A stretch of DNA of 36,218 bases from CAYSND01 sp964642235. Lineage in GTDB: Bacteria > Bacteroidota > Bacteroidia > Bacteroidales > UBA932. A program made the position numbers and the translations under genes. The DNA is taken from assembly GCA_964642235.1 (NCBI GenBank), contig CAZXOP010000007.1:1-36218 (forward strand), in the 5' to 3' direction. Below, piece by piece: positions 25,279 to 33,021 of this stretch. Position 1 is the first letter of the stretch; every line of letters begins with the position of its first letter. A model generated the notes under the pieces. It ran no database searches, was not told the DNA's origin, and was given only the letters and a program-made list of their open reading frames with translations.

Positions 25279-26316
25279 TTAATTTTTATCAGAGTCAGAT
25301 GGTTCAACATCCTTCTTTTTTATAACTACCGAAAGAAGAATAGAGATAAGTAGAGTCCCTATTATGACTGCCAATGATATCCAAGCATGATGATGGAAGA
25401 GATTTGAAACAGGTGCCCACCACCCCAATAACATCTTAACAGCGATAAAAAACAATATAAAACTTACCCCCTGTTTTAAGAATCTGAATAGACCCATAAT
25501 ACCTTTTAGGGCAAAGAAGAGTGAAACTAATCCCATTACTGCAAATACGTTAGAGGTTATTGCTATAAAGTCTTGCTCTTCATGAGTAAGAACATGAGAA
25601 GCACCCCCATCAGTAATTACCCCGATGATAGCAGGGATAGAGTCAACTGCAAAGAGAACGTCAGTAGAACCAATTACTAAGAAAACAAGAGCTACCATAG
25701 TTATATGTCTCTTTCCGTCTATCTTAGAGAAAAACCTGGGATGATCTAAGTCAGGATCGACAGGGAACATCTTTGATGCAGTTTTATATAAAAAGTTGTT
25801 TTTAGGATCGACTTGTTCATCTTCATTGGTGAAAGCCATCTTATATGCAGTATAAAGTAGTATAACTCCAAAAACATAGATTATCCACTCGAATCTCTGC
25901 ACTAAACTCATACCTACTAATATAAATAATATCCTTAGTACAATGGAGAGAAGAATCCCCATCTTCAAGAGCCTCGGCTGGTTCTTTTCACTTACCCCCA
26001 TTAATGCGAATATCATAATAAAGACAAATAGATTATCTACCGATAGGGAATACTCTGTTAAATAACCGGCAATAAACTTAGTGAACATTATATGACGTGT
26101 AGGTATCGTGGGATCAACGCCCTGATTCTGAGGGTAAAAGAGAAGGATTGCCACCCCATAGAGTAATGCAATGGAGATCCAGAGAGCAGTCCATTTCAGA
26201 GCTTGTTTTATGGTTATCTCCCCTTTTCTGTGGTCGGTGACATAAAAGTCAATACAAAACACTATTAGGTACGTTAGGATAAACGACACCCAAAATAAAA
26301 CATGTGTAGTTTCCAT
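25279..26316 (-). CDS. TerC/Alx-family membrane protein
   Basis: A 345-residue membrane protein with about nine segments. The paired family motifs are EYSLSVDNLFVFIMIF (about 88-103) and STDVLFAVDSIPAIIGV (about 218-234), each with the membrane Asp residues that probably bind a metal ion. Related Alx proteins export Mn2+; the E. coli TerC group is linked to tellurite resistance. The loop with DPDLDHPRFFSKIDGKRH is typical of the Alx type. It is placed between a biotin carrier and a decarboxylase beta subunit, 12 and 26 bp from its neighbours, and so is probably co-transcribed with them. A role in supplying or balancing divalent metal is conceivable; substrate unproven. Confidence 0.88.
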   Translation of the reverse strand: METTHVLFWVSFILTYLIVFCIDFYVTDHRKGEITIKQALKWTALWISIALLYGVAILLFYPQNQGVDPTIPTRHIMFTKFIAGYLTEYSLSVDNLFVFIMIFALMGVSEKNQPRLLKMGILLSIVLRILFILVGMSLVQRFEWIIYVFGVILLYTAYKMAFTNEDEQVDPKNNFLYKTASKMFPVDPDLDHPRFFSKIDGKRHITMVALVFLVIGSTDVLFAVDSIPAIIGVITDGGASHVLTHEEQDFIAITSNVFAVMGLVSLFFALKGIMGLFRFLKQGVSFILFFIAVKMLLGWWAPVSNLFHHHAWISLAVIIGTLLISILLSVVIKKKDVEPSDSDKN

Positions 26317-26328
26317 ACTATTCCATAT

Positions 26329-26805
26329 TTATGCCCCGAACTCTACCAATACTTCATCTTGAAGGACAGCCTCCCCCACAGCACGATTAATAGAGAGCAC
26401 TACTCCGTCACAATCACTTACGATGGTGTTCTCCATCTTCATAGCCTCAATAATAAGGATAGGCTGATTAGTCTTAACTCTATCACCGACTTTAACTTTT
26501 ACTCCAAATAAAATCCCCGGAAGCGGAGCAGTAAGTTTAGAGATTACCCTGCCACCATCACTTGGAAGGTTAGTAGGTTTTACAGGTTTTGGTTTCGACT
26601 CAGCTGCAGATGGAGCTGGAGCGGAAGCAGGCGTAGAGGTAGGAACAGATACTGTGGATAAAGGAGCTTCGGCAGTAATCCCACCTTGTTTAATAAGAAT
26701 ACTGATTACTTCGTTGTTTACACTGACTTGAGCATAGCCGTTTTCCACGTTCAAGATCTCAACGTTGTAATCTTTGTCGTTTACATTAAAAAGGTACGAT
26801 TTCAT
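26329..26805 (-). CDS. Biotin carboxyl carrier protein, second copy
   Basis: A 158-residue carrier with the same build as the one at 12587-13033: an N-terminal strand domain (MKSYLFNVNDKDYNVEILNV), a Pro/Ala/Ser linker at about 45-80, and a biotinyl domain from about 90. The modified lysine is Lys123 in EAMKMEN. It probably serves the second beta subunit encoded downstream. The 46 bp upstream shows no promoter box, so it is likely transcribed with the repeat protein before it. Confidence 0.92.
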   Translation of the reverse strand: MKSYLFNVNDKDYNVEILNVENGYAQVSVNNEVISILIKQGGITAEAPLSTVSVPTSTPASAPAPSAAESKPKPVKPTNLPSDGGRVISKLTAPLPGILFGVKVKVGDRVKTNQPILIIEAMKMENTIVSDCDGVVLSINRAVGEAVLQDEVLVEFGA

Positions 26806-26851
26806 AAATAAATTAATAAATAAAAGTTGAATATTTAAGGCTAATGATTGT

Positions 26852-27154
26852 TTATTGTCTAGCAGGCATCTCTCTTAATAAAAGAGCTTTGCTTGACCAA
26901 GAGGAGTTTCTTGGGGTATAAGTTAAGAGCTTCTTCGGATGGGCAATACTTATCTTGGGATTTTCGTCTAAATAGAGGGCTAACGCGATTTGCGCAACTA
27001 TTCTCTTAATGCTCTTTTCGGAATCTGTCTCACTTAGGTAGATGGCAAGTGCGGCAGTAGCTATTTTATGGTTAATAGAATTTAACTGCTCATCTTGATT
27101 AAGATGATGAGCTAATGCTATAAGGGCAATATTTAAATTATTTGAATCATTCAT
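26852..27154 (-). CDS. Three-repeat helical protein sharing a module with the LTD/OadG tail
   Basis: 100 residues from the ATG at 27154 (a TTG at 27166 would add four residues). No signal peptide or membrane segment. It contains three similar helices at a spacing of 22 residues: IALIALAHHL (9-18), IATAALAIYL (31-40) and IVAQIALALYL (52-62). It then ends with SSWSSKALLLREMP (84-97). The last helix plus this ending match the cytoplasmic tail of the LTD/OadG protein (AAIAMALSLYAEE, then SPWNSKIYGLRHIP). In both places the next gene encodes the biotin carrier. This suggests a docking piece of the decarboxylase complex, with the gamma subunit split between this protein and the small OadG. Function is inference; I know no named family. 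Confidence 0.72.
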   Translation of the reverse strand: MNDSNNLNIALIALAHHLNQDEQLNSINHKIATAALAIYLSETDSEKSIKRIVAQIALALYLDENPKISIAHPKKLLTYTPRNSSWSSKALLLREMPARQ

Positions 27155-27181
27155 ACCCTGTCCCAAATTTTAAAAAGTTGC

Positions 27182-27189
27182 CAAAGGTA
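27182..27189 (-). promoter_or_regulatory. -7 promoter box of the second decarboxylase operon
   Basis: The minus strand reads TACCTTTG, matching TAnnTTTG, 28 bases upstream of the ATG at 27154. No -33 TTTG at the right distance. It is divergent from the promoter at 27199-27230. Confidence 0.45.
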
Positions 27190-27198
27190 AGTATAATT

Positions 27199-27230
27199 TT
27201 TGGCTTCCACTATAATTTTTCGCAATTTTG
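27199..27230 (+). promoter_or_regulatory. Promoter upstream of the TIGR02757/DUF2400 gene
   Basis: A -33 TTTG at 27199-27202 and a -7-like CAATTTTG at 27223-27230 (one mismatch to TAnnTTTG) are separated by 20 bases, the preferred spacing. The ATG follows at 27245, giving a leader of about 10 bases. Confidence 0.5.
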
Positions 27231-27244
27231 CAAAAAGATAACCA

Positions 27245-27928
27245 ATGAACCTAAAAGAGTACGCTTTTACCTATAATAATGACTCCTATTTTAAGAAAGA
27301 TCCTATAATTTTTCCTAAGCATTTCGCAAATCTACTAAAAGAGAAGAGGGCTACTTTACAGGATGTGGAGATAGCTGCCGTGATAGCTGCCCACTTAGCA
27401 TGGGGAAGGAGGGAGATGATAGTAAGGGACTGTAATAGAGCAATGGACGAGATGAATTGGGAGCCATACGACTATATAAAGAGAGGAGAATACAGAAGTG
27501 ACAATATCTCACTACATAGGACGGTAAAATGGTCGGAGTTTGCGAGGATATGCTCTAATCTTAGAAAATATTATGAGACCGCAGATTCATTAGAGCCCCT
27601 CTCCCCCTCTGAAATGAGGGTAATGATTTATGGGCAAAACCGAGATCCAAACTGCGCTAATAAGAAAATACACATGTTAAGAAGATGGATGGTAAGGGAT
27701 GATGGGAAAGTAGATCTGGGACTATGGAAGAGTATAGATAAAAATGATTTAATTATTCCTCTCGATGTTCATGTCCACAGAACTGCTATGGAACTCGGTA
27801 TAACCACCAGGAGATCTGCCGATATTAAGACAGCTATAGAGATTACAGAATACCTAAAAAAAGAATTCCCGGGTGATCCTACCATAGGTGACTATGCCCT
27901 TTTCGCATACGCTGCGTGCAATAAATAG
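27245..27928 (+). CDS. TIGR02757/DUF2400 family protein
   Basis: A 227-residue cytoplasmic protein of the TIGR02757 (DUF2400) family, whose function is unknown. Recognised parts are KDPIIFPKHFANL, VEIAAVIAAHLAWGRREMIV, the later KKIHMLRRWMVRDDGKVDLG with LWKSIDKNDLIIPLDVH, and TAIEITEYLKKEFPGDPTIG. The helical pattern and the LDVHV-type segment are reminiscent of helix-hairpin-helix DNA glycosylase relatives, but I see no catalytic Lys/Asp pair that would settle this. The protein is a little shorter than typical members (about 250). It stands alone between two promoters. Confidence 0.85.
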   Translation: MNLKEYAFTYNNDSYFKKDPIIFPKHFANLLKEKRATLQDVEIAAVIAAHLAWGRREMIVRDCNRAMDEMNWEPYDYIKRGEYRSDNISLHRTVKWSEFARICSNLRKYYETADSLEPLSPSEMRVMIYGQNRDPNCANKKIHMLRRWMVRDDGKVDLGLWKSIDKNDLIIPLDVHVHRTAMELGITTRRSADIKTAIEITEYLKKEFPGDPTIGDYALFAYAACNK

Positions 27929-27966
27929 TTATTTGTGACAATTGGAACACAATTTGTTGATAACTT

Positions 27967-27999
27967 TTTGAACAATGTATAAAATATTTATTAACTTTG
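27967..27999 (+). promoter_or_regulatory. Promoter of the zeta-toxin-like gene pair
   Basis: A -33 TTTG at 27967-27970 and a -7 TAACTTTG at 27992-27999, 21 bases apart; this is the best two-box match in the window. The ATG is at 28021, so the leader is about 15 bases. The rest of the gap 27929-27966 shows no other element. Confidence 0.65.
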
Positions 28000-28020
28000 C
28001 AATGACTTGTGTCTTGAAAT

Positions 28021-28611
28021 ATGCCTAAGCTCTTCATCATTTCAGGGTGTAATGGATCCGGAAAAACCACAGCATCCTATACGATATTACCGGAAATGCT
28101 GAATTGTAATGAGTTCGTTAATGCTGATGAAATCGCCAAGGGGATATCCCCTTTCATGCCGGAAAGTGCAGCCATACAGGCCGGTAGGATAATGCTTCAG
28201 AGAGTAAAAGAGTTACTTGCTGAAGGAAAAGATTTCGCAATGGAGACGACTCTGGCTACAAGGACGCATTTGAATATCATTAGGGAGGCTCAGAGTAGAG
28301 GATATACCGTTACCCTTCTCTATTTCTGGTTAAATATGCCCTCCTTAGCGATTGAGAGAGTGAAGTTGCGAGTTGCATCCGGCGGACACGATGTCAGTGA
28401 AGATAAAATATTGAGGAGATACGATATGGGGATTAGACACCTTATTTCATTATACATCCCGGTATGTGAATATTGGCTGATAATAGATAACTCGAAAAAC
28501 CCCATAGAGTTAATAGCGGAGGGAGGTAAAGAGATTACTACTAAAATACATAATAAAACCTTATTTAACCAATTAATTAATTATGAGCGAACTAGAGACA
28601 CGGGAGCTTAG
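28021..28611 (+). CDS. Zeta-toxin-like P-loop kinase
   Basis: A 196-residue protein of the zeta-toxin/AAA_33 group. The P-loop is at residues 9-16 (GCNGSGKT), followed by FVNADEIAKGISPF, the METTLATR block with the probable catalytic acidic residue, and RVKLRVASGGHDVSEDKILR with the conserved Arg and GGH region. Zeta toxins phosphorylate UDP-N-acetylglucosamine; many chromosomal relatives have unknown substrates and may not be toxic. The last 29 bp overlap a small downstream gene in another frame. Kinase family sure, toxin role unproven. Confidence 0.85.
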   Translation: MPKLFIISGCNGSGKTTASYTILPEMLNCNEFVNADEIAKGISPFMPESAAIQAGRIMLQRVKELLAEGKDFAMETTLATRTHLNIIREAQSRGYTVTLLYFWLNMPSLAIERVKLRVASGGHDVSEDKILRRYDMGIRHLISLYIPVCEYWLIIDNSKNPIELIAEGGKEITTKIHNKTLFNQLINYERTRDTGA

Positions 28612-28738
28612 AGACAACATCGTCAACGGACTTAACCTCTCTTTCCAAAAACTCGTTCAAGAAAAAAAGAGGAATAATTCTGAACTGGCATTTGCCGACA
28701 AAGGGAAGATGATTAAGGTAAAGGCTACTGAAATCTAA
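28583..28738 (+). CDS. Small protein, putative partner of the zeta-like kinase
   Basis: A 51-residue gene beginning MSELETRELRDNIVNGLNLS and ending KGKMIKVKATEI. It overlaps the 3' end of the kinase gene by 29 bp and is out of frame with it. It has a charged helix (FQKLVQEKKRNN) followed by a short strand part, ELAFADKGKMIKVKA. Small genes of this kind are seen next to zeta-like kinases in Bacteroidota. The overlap suggests coupled translation and hence a partner, possibly an antitoxin. It differs from classical epsilon (about 90 residues, encoded upstream). The coding call rests on its clean frame, its overlap and the lysine-rich, protein-like composition. Confidence 0.68.
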   Translation: MSELETRELRDNIVNGLNLSFQKLVQEKKRNNSELAFADKGKMIKVKATEI

Positions 28739-28788
28739 ATTTGTTTTACTCTGCTACCAAAAACAAAAAGATTGTTACTGCTTAATAT

Positions 28789-28815
28789 AGAGGGTGCCTA
28801 ACACCCTCTTTTTTT
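28789..28815 (+). terminator. Rho-independent terminator after the zeta-like gene pair
   Basis: Stem AGAGGGTG (28789-28796) with CACCCTCT (28802-28809), a 5-base loop CCTAA and a T tract to 28815. It ends 7 bases before the tldD start. The remaining part of the 84 bp gap (28739-28788) holds nothing I can identify. Confidence 0.85.
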
Positions 28816-28822
28816 AATAAAG

Positions 28823-30235
28823 ATGAAACCAACCCCCTATTTCGGCGTTTCAACCGAAGATTTAAATAAATTAATAGGAATCGCTCTCTCAGGTGGGGGT
28901 GATTATGCCGATATCTATTTTGAACATAGTACCTCCGATGAACTCACCCTGAGAGATGGTGAGGTAAACTCCGCGAACTCTAACATTGATTATGGGGTGG
29001 GGATCAGAGTTCTCTCCAAGGAGCGGACAGGGTACGCATATTCGGAAAACACCTCTATGGAGGAGATGATTAATGCTGCAAAAGTAGCAGCAAGAATATC
29101 ATCTATGCAGAGTACCCCTCCGCCACTTAATGTAACTCTTCTAAAGGGTATTAACTACTATCCGATAGGCGATAAATGGGAAAGGCATACTATTATAGAG
29201 AAAAAGTACTATTTGGACCTACTGAACGAAAAAATTTTTGAAAAGGATAAAAGACTTATAAAAGTCCTGATACGCCTTAGCAACTCTCACTCAAAAATAT
29301 TGTTTTATAACTCTTTAGGAGAGATGTTCGAAGATGAGAGACCGATGGCTTCGCTTGTTGCCACCTGTATAATGCAAGATGGGTCTAAAATAGAGAATAG
29401 CTCTGTGGCACGGAGTTTTAGAATTGGGTTTGAATTTCTCACAGAATCTCTGATTGAGGAGATGGCTACTGAGGTTACAAGTAAATGTGCACTTCTCTTC
29501 TCAGCCTCTCAGCCCAAAGGGGGGGAGATGCCTGTGGTAATGGGGGCAGGTGGTTCAGGAATATTACTTCATGAAGCAATAGGACACACTTTTGAAGCAG
29601 ATTTTAATAGAAAAAATACCTCCATCTTCTCTGATAAAATGGGAAAAAAGATATGTAGGGAGAATATAAGTGTGATAGATGATGGAACCCTTTTATCAAA
29701 TCGTGGCTCGATAAATTTTGACGACGAGGGGGTTCCTGCTCAAAAAACTTATATGGTTAAGGATGGTATTCTAAACTCATATCTACACGATAGGATATCT
29801 GCTAATTTTTACAAAGTTACCCCTACCGGAAATGGTAGAAGAGAGTCTTTCAGATACCCACCTATACCGAGAATGAGAGCAACATATATGGAAAACGGAG
29901 AGAGCAATGAAGAGGATTTAATAAAATCTGTTAAAAATGGGGTCTATGTTGACTCCTTTTCCAATGGTCAAGTGCAGATAGGAGCGGGTGATTTTACATT
30001 TTTCGTAAAGTCAGGATTTATGATAGAGAATGGGAAGCTGACCTCCCCAATCAAAGACTTTAATATAATTGGGAATGGTCCCCAAGCACTTGCAGATATT
30101 ATAGAGGTGGGGAATAACTTGAAAATTGATAATGGAACATGGACTTGCGGTAAAGAGCAGTATTGTCCTGTCTCTTGTGGAATGCCAAGTGTCCTAATAG
30201 AAAAACTAACTGTTGGAGGGGTAGGAAATGAATAA
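28823..30235 (+). CDS. tldD: TldD-like metalloprotease subunit
   Basis: A 470-residue TldD protein. The zinc-binding HExxxH is at residues 250-255 (HEAIGH), within the family block GAGGSGILLHEAIGHTFEAD. Further signatures are FDDEGVPAQKTYMVKDGILN, RYPPIPRMRATYMENGE and GAGDFTFFVKSGFMIENGKL. With TldE it forms a ring-shaped protease that processes unfolded peptides; in E. coli the pair matures microcin B17 and degrades CcdA. Its start lies 7 bases after a terminator, and no promoter box is visible between them. The stop overlaps the tldE-like start by 8 bp. Confidence 0.95.
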   Translation: MKPTPYFGVSTEDLNKLIGIALSGGGDYADIYFEHSTSDELTLRDGEVNSANSNIDYGVGIRVLSKERTGYAYSENTSMEEMINAAKVAARISSMQSTPPPLNVTLLKGINYYPIGDKWERHTIIEKKYYLDLLNEKIFEKDKRLIKVLIRLSNSHSKILFYNSLGEMFEDERPMASLVATCIMQDGSKIENSSVARSFRIGFEFLTESLIEEMATEVTSKCALLFSASQPKGGEMPVVMGAGGSGILLHEAIGHTFEADFNRKNTSIFSDKMGKKICRENISVIDDGTLLSNRGSINFDDEGVPAQKTYMVKDGILNSYLHDRISANFYKVTPTGNGRRESFRYPPIPRMRATYMENGESNEEDLIKSVKNGVYVDSFSNGQVQIGAGDFTFFVKSGFMIENGKLTSPIKDFNIIGNGPQALADIIEVGNNLKIDNGTWTCGKEQYCPVSCGMPSVLIEKLTVGGVGNE

Positions 30236-31535
30236 AACTATTGCAGATAAAACATTAGATATGGCCCTCAAAGAGGGGGTTGAAAATGCAAGGGTGATAC
30301 TTAGAGAGGGGTCTCAATCCCAACTCTCTTATCTTAACAGGGAGTTGGACAAACTCCAACATTCGCGTTCCTCTTCACTCGGGATTGAACTTTTTATAGA
30401 GGACAAATATGGGCAATTCTCCACTAATCGCCTTGACCCTGAGGAGATTCGAAGTTTTTTAAAATATGCGATAGATTCTGTGAAATTGCTTGCTCCCGAC
30501 CCTGCAAGAAGACTCCCGAAAAGGGAGTATTGTTATTCAGGCGAATATGGGTTCCTTAAGAGAATTGATGAGGAGGGGAGAAAAAGAGATATTGAAGTAA
30601 AAAAAGAGTTTATTTTATCTGTGGCTGAAGAGGTGGATCTAAATGACAAAAGAGTGATCTCCACCACCACCGATTATGATGATTCATTGGAAGAGTTATA
30701 TATTCTCGATTCATTGGGATTTTCAGGAGAGACCTCCATGTCACTATTTTCAATTGCCACCGAGTGTTCTATCTTTTCAGAGGATGGTACCAGACCTCAA
30801 GAGTGGTGGAGTGAAAACTCATTGAAGTTTGAGAATTTAAAAAGAGGGAGCGGTAAAAAGGCAATGGAGAGGGCTATTATGATGCTGGGAGGGAGGAAGA
30901 TTAAATCTGGAAAATACCCTGTAATCGTGGAGAATAGAGTTTCAAATACCCTTTTCTCACCAATAATCAGTGCGCTTTCAGGGAATAGTATTCAGCAAAA
31001 CAACTCTTTTCTACTTAATTCCCTCGGGAAAAAAGTATTCCCCGAAAAAGTGAATGTTATAGATTTCCCCCATGATATAAATGCTATAGGTGCCAGATAT
31101 TTCGATGGAGAGGGGGTAGCCACTAAGAAGATGCATATAATAGAGAATGGTATTGTAAACACCTATTTCCTTAACACTTATATAGCCAATAAATTAAATT
31201 TAGAGCCAACTATTTCATCACCATCTGTACCACGTCTCTCCCATTTCGGAGCTACTACTCAAAATCAAATGATTAAAGAGGTGGGGAGCGGAGTTCTTAT
31301 TACAGGTTTTAACGGAGGGAATTGTAATGGGGCTACCGGAGATTTTTCTTTTGGTATTCAAGGATTTTTCTTCGAAAAGGGGGAGATTATTCACCCAATA
31401 AAAGAGATGAATATTACAGGTAATCTTTTATCTTTGTGGAATAATGTATTACATATAGGAAATGATTATCGAGAAGACTCTAGTTGGCATATCCCAACCC
31501 TTGCATTTAAAAATTGTGATCTAAGCGGTAACTAA
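30228..31535 (+). CDS. tldE: TldE/PmbA-like subunit
   Basis: A 435-residue partner of TldD. It has the same fold but no HExxxH at the matching position: KSGKYPVIVENRVSNTLFSP is followed by ALSGNSIQQNNSFLLNSLGK. Later signatures are ARYFDGEGVATKKMHIIENG and GATGDFSFGIQGFFFEKGEI. This is the expected non-catalytic half of the heterodimer. The 8 bp overlap (ATGAATAA) indicates coupled translation and equal amounts of both subunits. One base separates its stop from the antiporter start. Confidence 0.93.
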   Translation: MNKTIADKTLDMALKEGVENARVILREGSQSQLSYLNRELDKLQHSRSSSLGIELFIEDKYGQFSTNRLDPEEIRSFLKYAIDSVKLLAPDPARRLPKREYCYSGEYGFLKRIDEEGRKRDIEVKKEFILSVAEEVDLNDKRVISTTTDYDDSLEELYILDSLGFSGETSMSLFSIATECSIFSEDGTRPQEWWSENSLKFENLKRGSGKKAMERAIMMLGGRKIKSGKYPVIVENRVSNTLFSPIISALSGNSIQQNNSFLLNSLGKKVFPEKVNVIDFPHDINAIGARYFDGEGVATKKMHIIENGIVNTYFLNTYIANKLNLEPTISSPSVPRLSHFGATTQNQMIKEVGSGVLITGFNGGNCNGATGDFSFGIQGFFFEKGEIIHPIKEMNITGNLLSLWNNVLHIGNDYREDSSWHIPTLAFKNCDLSGN

Positions 31536-31536
31536 T

Positions 31537-33021
31537 ATGAAGAAACCCTCAATTATCCTCTCCCTAATCCCAGTTCTGCTTTTAGTCTTGATTATTGCGT
31601 TCGGGGTAACTATTTTCGGAGAAGACCTAACATCAGGTCCCTCACAAATCGCACTATTAACATCTGCAATAGTGGTTATTTTAATCTCCATCTTATATTT
31701 AAAGATACCATGGAAGAGACTTGAAGAGGGAATTTTAGATCAACTTGCCAAAACAGGTTCTGCCATCTTTATCCTCCTTATGATCGGAGCACTTACTGCC
31801 ACATGGATGCTCTCGGGAATTGTCCCTACCTTTATATATTATGGTCTAAAACTAATTAACCCCCATATATTTCTACTTGTAACTTTCCTTCTTACTTGTA
31901 TGGTCTCCCTTATGTCAGGGAGTTCATGGACGACTGTGGGAACCATCGGGGTGGCAATGATGAGTGCAGGATCTATTCTCGGAATCAGCCAAGGGTGGCT
32001 TGCGGGTGCTATTATTTCAGGAGCCTATTTCGGAGACAAACGCTCTCCCCTATCAGACTCATGTAATTTATCGGCATCTGTCGCAAATGTGGATCTTTAC
32101 AAACATATGAATTATCTTCTCTATACAAATCTCCCCTCATTTATAATATCTCTAATAGTCTTTACCATAGTTGGGTTTGTCTCTGCGCCTGATGCTGTTG
32201 AAACTCAGGTACAGATAGCCAATGTCACCGGTACATTTAATATATCGGCTTGGTTTTTACTTATCCCTCTCTTTACCATCTTTATGATATATAAGAAAGC
32301 CTCCCCCTTTATAACCCTTTTTATATCGGCCTTTATGGGGGCTATAGTCGCTTTCTTTGCTCAGCCTGATATAGTTTCTCAAATTTATGGAGATATTACC
32401 GGGGGGTTTAATAGATTCCTATACTCAATATTAAAGATGATGTCATCTCCTATTTCTATCGAGACAGGAAATGAGATGATGAATACACTGACCTCGACAC
32501 GAGGAATGAGTGGAATGATGAATACTGTCTGGCTAATACTCTGCGTGGTAGCATTTGGAGGTGTGATGGATGCCTCCGGAATGATCTCCTCCATTACAGA
32601 GAGGATAGTAAAGATGGTGCGAAGCACTGTCAGCCTCGTTTCATCCACAGTGGTTACCTGTATCTTCTGTAATATTGCCCTTTCGGATCAATATATGTCA
32701 ATACTCCTCCCTGGAAAAATGTTTGCGGAGACCTATAAGAAGAGGGGATATGCCCCTGAACTACTAAGTCGCACACTTGAAGACTCCGGTACTGTAACAT
32801 CTGTATTAGTCCCTTGGAACACTTGCGGTGTGGTGCAGTCAACAGTATTAGGGGTTGCCACATTAACTTACCTTCCTTATTGCATTTTTAATCTTGTTTC
32901 ACCGATTATATCTATATTTGTCGCCGCAATAAATTGGAAGATACACAGAATACCAATTGAATCAGATGATAACATTTTAATAAACAATACTAACATAATC
33001 ACAAATGGAAATAACCAATAA
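31537..33021 (+). CDS. nhaC: NhaC-type Na+/H+ antiporter
   Basis: A 494-residue membrane protein with about 11 to 12 segments. The NhaC core is seen in TCMVSLMSGSSWTTVGTIGV followed by AGAIISGAYFGDKRSPLSDS, and again in CIFCNIALSDQYMSILLPGK with the second inverted half SGTVTSVLVPWNTCGV. It exchanges Na+ for H+ across the inner membrane. Together with the sodium-pumping decarboxylases and the Na+-type V-ATPase, it could balance the sodium gradient; the coupling to these genes is inferred from proximity only. The stop overlaps the FKBP start by 17 bp. Confidence 0.9.
   Translation: MKKPSIILSLIPVLLLVLIIAFGVTIFGEDLTSGPSQIALLTSAIVVILISILYLKIPWKRLEEGILDQLAKTGSAIFILLMIGALTATWMLSGIVPTFIYYGLKLINPHIFLLVTFLLTCMVSLMSGSSWTTVGTIGVAMMSAGSILGISQGWLAGAIISGAYFGDKRSPLSDSCNLSASVANVDLYKHMNYLLYTNLPSFIISLIVFTIVGFVSAPDAVETQVQIANVTGTFNISAWFLLIPLFTIFMIYKKASPFITLFISAFMGAIVAFFAQPDIVSQIYGDITGGFNRFLYSILKMMSSPISIETGNEMMNTLTSTRGMSGMMNTVWLILCVVAFGGVMDASGMISSITERIVKMVRSTVSLVSSTVVTCIFCNIALSDQYMSILLPGKMFAETYKKRGYAPELLSRTLEDSGTVTSVLVPWNTCGVVQSTVLGVATLTYLPYCIFNLVSPIISIFVAAINWKIHRIPIESDDNILINNTNIITNGNNQ

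Noticed and set aside
28736..28743. TAAATTTG as a promoter box for tldD.
   Set aside because: The hairpin terminator lies downstream of it and before tldD, and there is no -33 TTTG at a suitable distance; it could only work with read-through.
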